In this document: positions 1 to 6,803 of the stretch, piece after piece
Layout of the letters: every line of letters begins with the position of its first letter
Numbering within the stretch: position 1 is the stretch's first letter
From: Heyndrickxia sporothermodurans
GTDB taxonomy: Bacteria > Bacillota > Bacilli > Bacillales > Bacillaceae_C
Strand: one strand, 5' to 3'
Length of the DNA: 15,768 nucleotides
NCBI RefSeq assembly: GCF_016785185.1
Contig: NZ_JAEKDY010000081.1
Made by a program: the position numbers and the translations under genes
The notes under the pieces: generated by a model
Told to the model about the DNA's origin: nothing
The model's database searches: none
The model's input: only the letters and a program-made list of their open reading frames with translations

Positions 1-2
1 TA

Positions 3-50
3 GCCGCAGACCGAATTAATGTACAATTAAATCAGCAACAAGTAGCATGA
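3..50 (+). CDS. possible C-terminal tail of an upstream gene (partial)
   Basis: One frame is open from the window edge to a TGA at 48-50 and would encode a 15-residue tail ending NQQQVA. The other two forward frames close within the first 30 bases. This is compatible with the last codons of a gene that starts outside the window, but the stretch is too short to identify or to prove coding. No clear terminator follows, only AT-rich DNA up to about 200. Confidence 0.3.
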   Translation, partial: AADRINVQLNQQQVA

Positions 51-199
51 TTTCTGTTTTTAAAAATATATTTTAGAAATTCTGTAGGATTCTGTATTTT
101 TAAAAAGAGCAATTATGAAATTGACTCAAATGTTTAAAAAAAATAAATAAAGAAAGAATAGAATGTCTGAATCAATTAAGATTGAGGCATTTTTTAACC

Positions 200-385
200 T
201 ATACTTTGTTAAAGTTCAGTCTTGATATTGACGCTATGTTGATTGAAGCGAAAGGTGCGAGACTCCTGCGGGATTAGCTGGACAGATGAGACCCCGCAAG
301 AGAGAAGCGATGAGGAGGCTCATCGCCAGCCCCGCGGAAAGCGAGTACCTGCAGCGGAAATCAACAATCCAGTATAATATCCTTA
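200..385. repeat. GC-rich interspersed repeat, full-length copy
   Basis: A GC-rich block of about 130 bp stands out from AT-rich surroundings. It contains a perfect hairpin with arms GCGATGAG (307-314) and CTCATCGC (319-326) around a GAGG loop, and a second short pairing of TGCGGG with CCCGCA near 277-299. Outer arms TGTTGATT (237-244) and AATCAACA (359-366) could close the whole unit into one folded structure. A degenerate, internally deleted copy lies at about 3105-3190, which shows that it is a repeat. From memory, similar GC-rich units of this style are scattered in intergenic regions of many Bacillaceae. The outer limits are estimates. Confidence 0.75.
373..378 (+). promoter_or_regulatory. 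candidate -10 box before the DinB-family gene
   Basis: A perfect TATAAT hexamer lies just outside the right edge of the interspersed repeat, 80 bp before the DinB-family start codon. No good -35 hexamer is found 16-18 bp upstream, since that stretch is inside the repeat. It is a candidate only. Confidence 0.3.
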
Positions 386-457
386 ACCTAAATGAAGGGA
401 AATTCAAAAAAGGGAAAGAAATATTTACATAACACATTAAAAAAGGAGAGTAGGAAT

Positions 458-946
458 ATGAGTACATCAAAATTACGTGAGCTGTTGTTATCAGAACTAT
501 ACATCGCTGTTCGAACAACAAAGGAATTGCTGAAGAAAGTGTCTGAGGAGGATTTTTCCTATCAGCCAAATGAAAAAATGCGCACCTTGTTGGAGCAGGC
601 GAACCATTTAGTGCAAATTCCTTTCGTTGATATTGCGATTGGACAAGAAAAGACAGAAGCTGAAATTAGACAACTTGAAAAAGATTTATACTCGACTGAT
701 GTTATCAAACTAGGTGAAGTAATGGAAAAAGGCTTCCATGAGTTAAAAGCGTATTATGAATCACTTTCTGAAGAGGACTTCTTAGAAAAGGTAACAAAAC
801 CATTTTATTTTTCTCCTGATATGGAAGGTCATACGCAAGCGAAATGGTTGATTGAAACAACTACACATGCATTTCACCATCGCGGGCAATTTTTTAATTA
901 TTTAAAAGAGCTGGGGAAAGAAGTGAATATGTTTGATTTATATTAA
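458..946 (+). CDS. DinB-family protein, putative metal-dependent
   Basis: The 162-residue product has the size and layout of DinB/YfiT-like four-helix-bundle proteins. These usually bind a divalent metal through three histidines, and some members are thiol-dependent transferases. The candidate triad is visible: His50 in a QANHL motif, and His137 and His141 in HAFHHRGQ. The start was chosen at ATG 458 because AAAAGGAG sits at 441-448 with good spacing; an upstream ATG in frame at 392 lacks a ribosome binding site and would add a lysine-rich, repeat-derived extension. It is a single gene closed by a terminator at 952-986. The substrate cannot be deduced. The family assignment is fairly secure, the biochemical role is not. 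Confidence 0.8.
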   Translation: MSTSKLRELLLSELYIAVRTTKELLKKVSEEDFSYQPNEKMRTLLEQANHLVQIPFVDIAIGQEKTEAEIRQLEKDLYSTDVIKLGEVMEKGFHELKAYYESLSEEDFLEKVTKPFYFSPDMEGHTQAKWLIETTTHAFHHRGQFFNYLKELGKEVNMFDLY

Positions 947-951
947 CAAAC

Positions 952-986
952 AAAAAAATCCGTTGCGAATTAGGCAGCGGTTTTTT
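952..986. terminator. bidirectional terminator between convergent genes
   Basis: CCGTTGC (960-966) pairs with GCAGCGG (974-980), with one G-U wobble, around a 7-base loop. A run of A precedes the stem and TTTTTT follows it, so it can act on both strands. It separates the DinB-family gene from the convergent small gene at 994-1194. Confidence 0.85.
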
Positions 987-993
987 AGATTTT

Positions 994-1194
994 TCAATAG
1001 GATTGAATGCGAGAATTCATTCGCCAATTTCTACTACATAACACTTCAATCATATGATTTATTTTATCCCTATCATTTAACGCTTTTTTTATAATTTGAA
1101 CTTCGTTTTTCGTAACAGACAGCCCGAAATATTTTGCTAGTGTTTTTTCTACATTGGCACCTCTTGCAATTTCATTAGCGATTTCAGTTTCCAT
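994..1194 (-). CDS. small protein of unknown function (66 aa)
   Basis: This minus-strand gene encodes 66 residues. I do not recognise the family. It is probably real: a strong GGAGGTG ribosome binding site lies 7-8 bases before its ATG on the minus strand, and the gene ends against a bidirectional terminator. The product has no signal peptide or membrane segment and looks helical, with a charged middle (KNEVQIIKKALNDRDK) and a basic, tryptophan-containing C-terminus with one cysteine. It could be a small DNA- or protein-binding regulator, but that is speculation. Its promoter would lie in the AT-rich region shared with the divergent transporter gene. Confidence 0.6.
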   Translation of the reverse strand: METEIANEIARGANVEKTLAKYFGLSVTKNEVQIIKKALNDRDKINHMIEVLCSRNWRMNSRIQSY

Positions 1195-1563
1195 CCAAAT
1201 ACACCTCCATGAAATTCTTTAATTAAAGTTTAAATCCAAAATATTAAATTCGAATGAACATAGATTTAAGATTCGGTAAAGATTTGACATGTTTTAGGTG
1301 ATGTTAACACATACTAAGTGTTGTGAATATGGGTTGGTAAAATATATTAGAATAGAAATTAAAATAACAATAATCTGAATGTAATCCTTTTCGTTGTGAG
1401 AGTATAAATTTTATGTTTTAATTTTATAGACCTTATTTTTATTAAGTAGAATATCGTTTGTTTTATACACTTTTAATACATAACTTTTAATAATCGATAT
1501 TATATTGGGAAAATAAACATAAGTACTGCAACATAGAAAAAATTTCGTGATGGAGGAAATATA
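1195..1563. other. AT-rich divergent intergenic region
   Basis: This 369-bp gap lies between two divergent genes and must hold promoters for both. A weak sigma-A-like pair is visible for the forward direction: TTGTGA at about 1321-1326 and TATATT 16 bp further on. TGTTAACA at 1302-1309 is a short palindrome. I looked for the conserved core of a purine riboswitch, as found before some nucleoside transporter genes, and did not see it. No gene is supported here. Confidence 0.45.
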
Positions 1564-2742
1564 ATGAAATATATTATTTCGATTATCGGTTTACTTATTG
1601 TAATAGGACTAGCTTTGCTAGTAAGTAATAACCGTAAAAAGGTTAATTATAAACCGATTATTTTAATGATTGTTATTCAGATTGTACTAGCTGCATTATT
1701 GTTGAATACAAAGTTTGGATTGGTATTAATTAAAGCTATTGCAGAAATTTTTACAAAACTGCTTGAATATGCTGGTGAAGGAATCTCCTTTGTATTTGGA
1801 GGAATTGCTAATAAAGGGGAAGCCCCTTTCTTTTTAAATGTTCTTCTTCCAATTGTATTTATTTCAGTGTTGATAGGAATATTCCAATATTTACGGATTC
1901 TTCCATTGATAATGAAAGGGATCGGTTTGTTACTTAGTAAAATTAACGGGATGGGGAAGCTGGAATCATATAATGCCGTTGCCTCTGCAATGGTCGGGCA
2001 ATCGGAAGTATTTATAACGGTGAAAAAACAATTGAATCATCTTCCTCCACATCGTCTATATACGTTATGCGCATCTGCCATGTCAACTGTTTCGATGTCT
2101 ATTGTTGGCGCGTATATGACTATGATTGAACCAAAATATGTGGTAACGGCGCTCGTCATCAATTTATTTGGTGGATTTATCATCTCTTCAATTATTAATC
2201 CATATAAGGTTGACAGCGATGAAGATATTTTAGAAATTCAAGAGGAAAAGCAAAGCTTCTTTGAAATGCTAGGTGAATATATTCTCGATGGCTTTAAAGT
2301 AGCGATCATTGTTGGAGCCATGTTAATTGGATTTGTAGCGTTAATTGCAGCTATCAATAATGTGTTTGATTTGATATTCGGTATTTCATTCCAACAAATC
2401 CTTGGCTATATTTTCTCCCCTGTTGCCTTTATTATGGGAATTCCTTGGGCAGATGCAGTGAAAGCCGGCGGAATTATGGCAACAAAGCTTGTAACAAATG
2501 AGTTTGTGGCGATGATTGATCTGACCAAAATTCAATCAAGCTTTAGCTCGCGGACAATTGGTATCATCTCTGTGTTCCTCGTTTCCTTTGCAAACTTCTC
2601 ATCCATTGGAATTATTGCAGGTGCAGTAAAGGGATTAAGTGAAAAACAAGGAAACACAGTTGCACGTTTCGGATTAAAATTATTATATGGCGCTACACTT
2701 GTTAGCATATTATCGGCTATTATTGTTAGCTTTGTTTTATAA
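1564..2742 (+). CDS. nupC: concentrative nucleoside transporter, NupC/CNT family
   Basis: The 392-residue membrane protein belongs to the concentrative nucleoside transporter family, which imports nucleosides with protons or sodium. It starts with hydrophobic helices and contains the family signatures: GQSEVF at 145-150 (first re-entrant hairpin, nucleoside binding), ATKLVTNEF at 306-314 (second hairpin, with Asn312 and Glu313) and FANFSSIGI at 342-350. Length matches the bacterial family (about 390-420). The start is set by a GGAGG ribosome binding site about 6 bases upstream. It is transcribed alone: a long AT-rich leader precedes it and a strong terminator follows four bases after the stop. 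Bacillus species carry several paralogues (nupC, nupG, yutK), so the exact orthologue and substrate range are not certain. Confidence 0.9.
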   Translation: MKYIISIIGLLIVIGLALLVSNNRKKVNYKPIILMIVIQIVLAALLLNTKFGLVLIKAIAEIFTKLLEYAGEGISFVFGGIANKGEAPFFLNVLLPIVFISVLIGIFQYLRILPLIMKGIGLLLSKINGMGKLESYNAVASAMVGQSEVFITVKKQLNHLPPHRLYTLCASAMSTVSMSIVGAYMTMIEPKYVVTALVINLFGGFIISSIINPYKVDSDEDILEIQEEKQSFFEMLGEYILDGFKVAIIVGAMLIGFVALIAAINNVFDLIFGISFQQILGYIFSPVAFIMGIPWADAVKAGGIMATKLVTNEFVAMIDLTKIQSSFSSRTIGIISVFLVSFANFSSIGIIAGAVKGLSEKQGNTVARFGLKLLYGATLVSILSAIIVSFVL

Positions 2743-2745
2743 ATG

Positions 2746-2796
2746 AAAAAAAGGACCTGTTTGTTTTTTTGAGAGAACAAATGGATCCTTTTTTTA
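2746..2796 (+). terminator. strong intrinsic terminator after the transporter gene
   Basis: Two 20-base arms (2746-2765 and 2776-2795) pair at 19 of 20 positions, counting two wobbles, around a 10-base loop. The right arm ends in a T run and the left arm begins with an A run, so it may also act on the other strand. Confidence 0.9.
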
Positions 2797-2802
2797 TTTA
2801 CC

Positions 2803-3059
2803 TACGGGAAGATGAAGAGAAAGCCCGAATGAAGTTCCCGCAAAGATAGGATACGGGAAGAAGAGGAGAAGAAAGCTCGAATGAAGTTCCCGCAAGAATA
2901 GGATACGGGAAGATGAAGAGAAGAAGGCCCGAATGAAGTTCCCGCAAGAATAGGATACGAGAAGATGAGGAGGAAAAAGCCCAACTGAAGTTCCCGCAAG
3001 GACTGTGTTCGGGAAGATAAGGATGAGAAAACATGCATGAAATACTCGAAAAAAACCAA
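2803..3059. repeat. tandem repeat, about 52-bp unit, about 4.5 copies
   Basis: Unit starts are recognised by TACGGGAAG or a close variant at 2803, 2852, 2904, 2956 and 3008, giving periods of 49, 52, 52 and 52 bp. Each of the first four units contains CGGGAA near its start and TTCCCGC about 30 bases later, so each unit can form a hairpin. The TTCCCG of one unit can also pair with the CGGGAA of the next across a short spacer. The fifth unit keeps the CGGGAAGAT start but decays afterwards. The strand is strongly purine-biased. It sits just after a terminator and before the two-component operon. It does not look coding: minus-strand open frames exist in two registers because the period is not a multiple of three, and no ribosome binding site serves them. 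Confidence 0.9.
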
Positions 3060-3067
3060 TCCACCCT

Positions 3068-3093
3068 GCGCTTTGTAAAAAGTGGAAAAGCGC
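3068..3093. other. short hairpin of unclear role
   Basis: GCGCTTT (3068-3074) and AAAGCGC (3087-3093) form a perfect 7-bp stem with a 12-base loop between the tandem repeat and the truncated interspersed repeat. No T run follows, so a terminator call is not supported. Confidence 0.4.
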
Positions 3094-3104
3094 CTCTAAT
3101 TTTA

Positions 3105-3190
3105 GGCTATGTTAAAGTTTAATGGTGATTTTGTACACTATGAAAGCGAGCACCTGTAGCTGAAATCGAAAAACGATTTTAACAGCACCT
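3105..3190. repeat. internally deleted copy of the interspersed repeat
   Basis: The 26 bases 3142-3167 match 337-362 at all but three positions. The bases before them (3108-3141, with GTTAAAGTT and CTATG) align with the left flank of the first copy (204-238). The GC-rich hairpin centre, about 239-336 of the first copy, is missing and the two arms are joined directly. This gives an unusually short derivative of about 85 bp, placed in the leader region of the two-component operon. Confidence 0.7.
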
Positions 3191-3306
3191 ATTTAGAAAG
3201 CATATTCTCCATTAGAAAAAATTTTTCACAGTAGCGTTTCGAAGTATAAATTGGTAGACTTTTCAATATACACTACATCTATCAATAGTTATGAATGGAG
3301 ATTAAT

Positions 3307-3996
3307 ATGAAGAACATATTAGTTGTTGATGACGACAGAGAAATTGTAAATTTGATCACGATTTATCTGAAAAATGAAGGGTTCCATGTGTTAAAAGCCC
3401 ATAATGGGGTGGAAGCTTTAGCGATTATGAACCATGAACAGGTAGAATTGATGATTATAGATATTATGATGCCTGAAATGGACGGGATGGAGTTATGTCG
3501 CAGCATTAGGGAAAAGAATCAGGTTCCTATTATTATGCTGAGTGCAAAAGGAGAAGACATGGATAAAGTTCTTGGTCTCATGACAGGTGCAGATGATTAT
3601 ATGATCAAGCCGTTCAATCCATTGGAACTAATAGCCCGGGTGAAGTCATTGTTGAGAAGATCTTACCAATATAAAATTGACACGCATTCGAATGAAAGTG
3701 AAATTATCAGCATTCATTCACTTGAGATCAATCGCAGCTCACATCAAGTATTAAATGGTGGTATCCCGATTTCGCTAACGGCTAAAGAGTTTGATATTTT
3801 ATATTTACTTGCTAGTAATCGAGGACGAGTTTTTAGCACGGAAGAAATTTTTGAACGTGTATGGGATGAAAAATACTTTGCTTCTAATAATACGGTAATG
3901 GTTCATATTAGCCATTTAAGAGATAAATTGGAGAAGGAATTAGGCTATAAATTGATCAAAACCGTATGGGGGGTCGGTTATAAGATTGAAGAATAG
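3307..3996 (+). CDS. OmpR/VanR-type response regulator
   Basis: The 229-residue protein has an N-terminal receiver domain (about 1-115) and a C-terminal winged-helix DNA-binding domain (about 130-228). Receiver residues are all present: acidic pocket Asp8-Asp9, phosphoacceptor Asp52, Ser79 and Lys101 followed by PF. The C-terminal domain has the OmpR-family pattern, including LTAKEFDILYLL and a closing KTVWGVGYK. I chose ATG 3307 because AATGGAG sits 6 bases upstream; an ATG at 3295 in the same frame is part of that ribosome binding site. The gene overlaps its histidine kinase partner by 11 bases. Among OmpR-type regulators it most resembles VanR-like ones. A likely target is the carboxypeptidase gene at 5201, whose promoter region carries repeats phased at 11 bp. 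Confidence 0.9.
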   Translation: MKNILVVDDDREIVNLITIYLKNEGFHVLKAHNGVEALAIMNHEQVELMIIDIMMPEMDGMELCRSIREKNQVPIIMLSAKGEDMDKVLGLMTGADDYMIKPFNPLELIARVKSLLRRSYQYKIDTHSNESEIISIHSLEINRSSHQVLNGGIPISLTAKEFDILYLLASNRGRVFSTEEIFERVWDEKYFASNNTVMVHISHLRDKLEKELGYKLIKTVWGVGYKIEE

Positions 3997-5101
3997 GTTG
4001 ATTAATCAAATACAAGGGAAGATTATGCTCCTAATTCTAAGCAGCTTAGTGTTATCTACAATCGTTTTCGCGATCCTTTTCGTTATTTTATATATGTTAA
4101 AAAATATGTCAGTTATTCCTTATCGGGTGTTATACAGTTTTTATAAATTCGATCAAAAATATGGCTATGCATATTTAGGGGTGTTCCTCTACCTACTTTT
4201 ATTTATCTTATTTGTACTCATCCTTAGCAGAGGATGGGGCAGGGATTTTAATAAAGTATTGGAGGGAACGAAAAAAATATCCGAAGGAGAGCTTGATTTT
4301 CAGGTTCCCGTTTATTCAAATAATGAATTGGGGGAAATGTCAGGGAATATTAATCGAATTTCCGAGCAATTGCACCATTCCATCCAAGAGGAGCGGCGGG
4401 CGGTACAAGGAAAGAATGAATTAATTACGAATGTCTCGCATGATTTGAGGACCCCTCTGACATCAATTATGGGGTACTTGCGTCTAATAGAAGAGGACCG
4501 GTATAAGGATGAAGTGGAGCTTCGATATTACGTGAATATCGCGTATGAAAAGGCCATGAACTTGGAACGAATGGTTAGTGATTTATTTGAATACACGCGT
4601 GTAAACTTTGGTACTCAACGTTTGGAAAAAATCGAAATTGATTTAATTCAGCTGTTGTCTCAAATTACCGCCCAGTTTATCCCGATTCTGGAAGAGGCAG
4701 ATATGGAGATTAATTTTATTGCTGTAGATGAGAATATTATGATTAAAGCGGATGCGGATAAATTAGTGAGGGTATTCGAAAATTTAATCTCTAATGGGAT
4801 GAAGTATGGGAAAGAGGGAAAGAAGCTTTTGATAAGAGCCAGAAAGTTAGAAGACCAAGCTAGTGTCGAAGTGACTAATTATGGGGAACCGATTTCCTCT
4901 TCTGATCTTCCATATATTTTTGACCGGTTTTATCGAGTCGAGAAATCCCGCTCATTAGACACAGGCGGTTCAGGACTCGGTCTGGCTATTACGAAAAGTA
5001 TTATCGAACAACACGATGGTAATATAGAAGTAACGAGTAATAAACAAGAAACGAAATTTTCTATTACACTCCCTTTAAATCAAATCGCCTATATTGAATA
5101 G
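3986..5101 (+). CDS. VanS-like sensor histidine kinase
   Basis: The 371-residue protein is an inner-membrane sensor kinase. It has two membrane segments (about 14-38 and 62-81) with only some 23 residues between them, so it lacks a large external sensor domain. A HAMP linker follows (about 80-132), then the phosphoacceptor helix with His152 in NVSHDLRTPLTS and an ATPase domain with the N box ENLISN (265-270), TNYGEPI as a variant G1 motif with Asn in place of the usual Asp, and the G2 box GGSGLGLAI (327-335). The start is inferred at TTG 3986, inside the regulator gene; TTG 3998 or ATG 4025 are possible but have poorer ribosome binding sites. The last codons form one side of a terminator. Such short-sensor kinases often detect cell-wall or membrane stress, but the signal is unknown. 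Confidence 0.88.
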   Translation: MKNRLINQIQGKIMLLILSSLVLSTIVFAILFVILYMLKNMSVIPYRVLYSFYKFDQKYGYAYLGVFLYLLLFILFVLILSRGWGRDFNKVLEGTKKISEGELDFQVPVYSNNELGEMSGNINRISEQLHHSIQEERRAVQGKNELITNVSHDLRTPLTSIMGYLRLIEEDRYKDEVELRYYVNIAYEKAMNLERMVSDLFEYTRVNFGTQRLEKIEIDLIQLLSQITAQFIPILEEADMEINFIAVDENIMIKADADKLVRVFENLISNGMKYGKEGKKLLIRARKLEDQASVEVTNYGEPISSSDLPYIFDRFYRVEKSRSLDTGGSGLGLAITKSIIEQHDGNIEVTSNKQETKFSITLPLNQIAYIE

Positions 5102-5112
5102 GCGATTTTTTT
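5082..5112 (+). terminator. terminator built into the end of the kinase gene
   Basis: AAATCGCCTAT (5082-5092) and ATAGGCGATTT (5098-5108) form a perfect 11-bp stem with a 5-base loop, followed by a T run. The left arm and loop lie inside the histidine kinase reading frame and encode its final residues. It should uncouple the kinase operon from the carboxypeptidase gene. Confidence 0.9.
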
Positions 5113-5151
5113 CTTAAGAAAGACTTAAGAAATATTTACATACCACTTAAA
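5113..5151 (+). promoter_or_regulatory. 11-bp phased operator for an OmpR-family regulator
   Basis: Four hexamers lie exactly 11 bp apart: CTTAAG at 5113, CTTAAG at 5124, TTTACA at 5135 and CTTAAA at 5146. OmpR/PhoB-type regulators typically bind direct repeats on one helical face at this spacing. The array lies directly upstream of the -10-like TATAGT at 5162 and downstream of the gene pair encoding such a regulator. There is no good -35 box at the standard distance from TATAGT, which suits an activator-dependent promoter. The link to the neighbouring regulator is inferred. Confidence 0.65.
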
Positions 5152-5161
5152 CTTCCCGTTT

Positions 5162-5167
5162 TATAGT
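5162..5167 (+). promoter_or_regulatory. candidate -10 box of the carboxypeptidase promoter
   Basis: TATAGT matches the sigma-A -10 consensus at 5 of 6 bases and lies 39 bases before the start codon. TTTACA (5135-5140) resembles a -35 box, but the 21-bp gap is too long for normal recognition, so activation by the upstream-bound regulator is plausible. Confidence 0.5.
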
Positions 5168-5200
5168 AAAGAAAATGATTTTTTATTAGAGGTGTTAGTG

Positions 5201-6091
5201 GTGAAAAAGTTTCTTATTCTATGTATTGTCCTTTTTGTAAGTGGCATTTTATATAAATATCCAGAGTATTTGAAAAAACCATTTGGTCTGCATATTGAAT
5301 CTAATAAAAATTTGATTCAAGGAAAGGCGGGCGTACTGATAGATGAGAATAGTGGAAAAATCCTGTATGCTAAAAATGCAAATGAGCGTCTATACCCTGC
5401 AAGTACGACGAAAATATTAACCGCATTGATTGCTTTGGAAAAAGCGAATGAAAATGATCCTATCCGGATAGGGAATGAAGTGATGTTAAGAGAATCCGGA
5501 GAGAGTTCCGCCGGTTTGAAACCAGGGCAGGTGCTCCCGTTTAAAGTATTATTACGTGCGATGTTACTCCCATCAGGAAATGATGCAGCAAGGGCGATCG
5601 CTGTCTATATCGCCAAAAAGGATAATAACCAGCCAAATATGACTTCAGAAGCTGCGTTGGACTACTTTTCCAAATTAATGAATGCGAAAGCAAAGCAAAT
5701 CGGTGCAACCCATTCACATTTTGTCAACCCACATGGTCTACATAATCCCAATCATTATTCAACTGCGGAAGACTTGGCAAAGATTGCAAGAGAGGCAAGA
5801 AAGTTTAAGGAATTTCGGGAAATCGTTAGTGAAGAGGTATATAAAGATTCTTCCGAAACCTTTTATAATCGTAATGAGCTTGTAAATCGAAGCAGCCAAC
5901 ATTATTTTGATGGAGCAGATGGGATAAAAACTGGATTTACAGATGAAGCAGGACATTGTCTAGTTTCATCTGCCTCAAAAAACGGAAAAAAACTAATTGC
6001 AGTCGTGTTGCATTCTTCGAAAGAAAATGTATGGAATGATTCCACAGCGATGTTGGAATATGGATTTCAGGAGAAGTATGCAAAGAAATAA
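5201..6091 (+). CDS. serine-type D-Ala-D-Ala carboxypeptidase (low-molecular-weight PBP, family S11)
   Basis: This predicted DD-carboxypeptidase trims the terminal D-Ala of peptidoglycan stem peptides. The 296-residue product begins with an uncleaved-looking membrane segment or signal anchor (about 4-17) and has all three penicillin-binding motifs: STTK at 68-71 with nucleophile Ser68, SGN at 125-127 and KTG at 243-245. It ends shortly after the catalytic domain and lacks the C-terminal PBP5-type beta domain of DacA/DacF (about 390-440 residues), so it is a short form. GTG 5201 was chosen because AGAGGTG lies 6 bases upstream; GTG 5192 and 5198 overlap that site. It has its own promoter and operator after the two-component pair, which suggests that its expression answers that system. 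The order regulator-kinase-DD-peptidase recalls van-type arrangements, but the VanY and VanX families are different (zinc) enzymes. Confidence 0.9.
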   Translation: MKKFLILCIVLFVSGILYKYPEYLKKPFGLHIESNKNLIQGKAGVLIDENSGKILYAKNANERLYPASTTKILTALIALEKANENDPIRIGNEVMLRESGESSAGLKPGQVLPFKVLLRAMLLPSGNDAARAIAVYIAKKDNNQPNMTSEAALDYFSKLMNAKAKQIGATHSHFVNPHGLHNPNHYSTAEDLAKIAREARKFKEFREIVSEEVYKDSSETFYNRNELVNRSSQHYFDGADGIKTGFTDEAGHCLVSSASKNGKKLIAVVLHSSKENVWNDSTAMLEYGFQEKYAKK

Positions 6092-6135
6092 ATATCGGTG
6101 TTTATGTGCTAAACTTTATTGAAGGGGTGATGATT

Positions 6136-6801
6136 TTGAGAAAACGAATTGCTCTTTCTTGGAGTGGAGGGAAAGACAGTTGTCAAGCATTAGATGAACT
6201 AGTGAAACAAGGTTATGAAATAGCTTGCCTTGTTACTACAGCCCCGAAGGAAACGGGCCTAACCTTTGCACATGGAGAAAGAATTGAATTAATCGAAGCA
6301 CAAGCAAGATCGCTCCGGATTCCAGTTAACATCATTCATTGTTCTTTTGATAGCTATACGGATGACTTTCACAGAGAAATTCTAAAGTTAAAGGAAATAT
6401 ATCAATTAGATGCCATTGCCTTTGGTGATTTATACTTAAATGGACATCGGGAATGGGGGGAGAAATTAGCGGAAGGAGCGGAAATTGAAGCTCTTTATCC
6501 ATTATGGATGAAACAGGAGGATGCCGTTGGTGCGCTCTCTACTTTTATTGATACAGGCTATCAAGCAATCGTTATCCGAACGATGCATAATCAACTTCCT
6601 GATAACTGGCTTGGAAAACGAGTTGATAAGGAATTTTGGAAGGAAATTCAAAAGTATGATGTATGTCCAATGGGTGAATCGGGTGAATACCATACATTTG
6701 TTTTTGATGGACCATTATTTCATGAGAAAATAAACGTTCGAACCGGTTCGAAAATCGTTCAGGATTATTCTACTAAACTGGAAGTTTTTCTAAATAATTA
6801 A
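6136..6801 (+). CDS. Dph6/DUF71-like PP-loop ATP pyrophosphatase
   Basis: The 221-residue product carries the PP-loop SGGKDS at 10-15 near its N-terminus, which binds ATP in enzymes that adenylate a substrate, and the Dph6-like motifs GDLYLNGHREWGEKL and EYHTFVFDGPLF. In eukaryotes and archaea the family includes diphthine-ammonia ligase, which amidates diphthamide on EF-2. Bacteria lack diphthamide, so the bacterial protein must use another substrate, which is unknown. Start codon TTG 6136 fits the AAGGGG ribosome binding site at 6122-6127 (8-base spacing) better than ATG 6130, which is too close, or GTG 6106. It begins 44 bases after the carboxypeptidase stop with no terminator in between, so it could be read through from that promoter. 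A terminator follows directly. Confidence 0.85.
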   Translation: MRKRIALSWSGGKDSCQALDELVKQGYEIACLVTTAPKETGLTFAHGERIELIEAQARSLRIPVNIIHCSFDSYTDDFHREILKLKEIYQLDAIAFGDLYLNGHREWGEKLAEGAEIEALYPLWMKQEDAVGALSTFIDTGYQAIVIRTMHNQLPDNWLGKRVDKEFWKEIQKYDVCPMGESGEYHTFVFDGPLFHEKINVRTGSKIVQDYSTKLEVFLNN

Positions 6802-6803
6802 AG

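Noticed and set aside
392..457. N-terminal extension of the DinB-family protein
   Set aside because: The ribosome binding site AAAAGGAG at 441 favours ATG 458, and the added residues are a lysine-rich segment unlike the family.
234..569. Minus-strand frame of 111 codons
   Set aside because: It runs across the interspersed repeat and into the antisense of the DinB-family gene, with no ribosome binding site or domain.
1195..1563. Purine riboswitch before the nucleoside transporter
   Set aside because: The three-way-junction core and its conserved loops were not found in this AT-rich leader.
2803..3059. CRISPR array
   Set aside because: The whole unit repeats, including what would be the spacers, and the copies decay gradually. 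There are no unique spacers and no cas genes.
2798..3064. Two overlapping minus-strand reading frames of 85-88 codons, apparently a repeat protein
   Set aside because: They follow the 52-bp tandem repeat, which is not a multiple of three, so the same peptide reappears in different frames. No ribosome binding site serves either frame.
3068..3093. Terminator upstream of the two-component operon
   Set aside because: The 7-bp stem is perfect but no T run follows it and no gene ends nearby.
3295..6091. Vancomycin-resistance gene cluster
   Set aside because: The pair is VanRS-like and a DD-carboxypeptidase follows, but no VanH, D-Ala-D-Lac/Ser ligase or VanX is present. It looks like a housekeeping wall-stress system.
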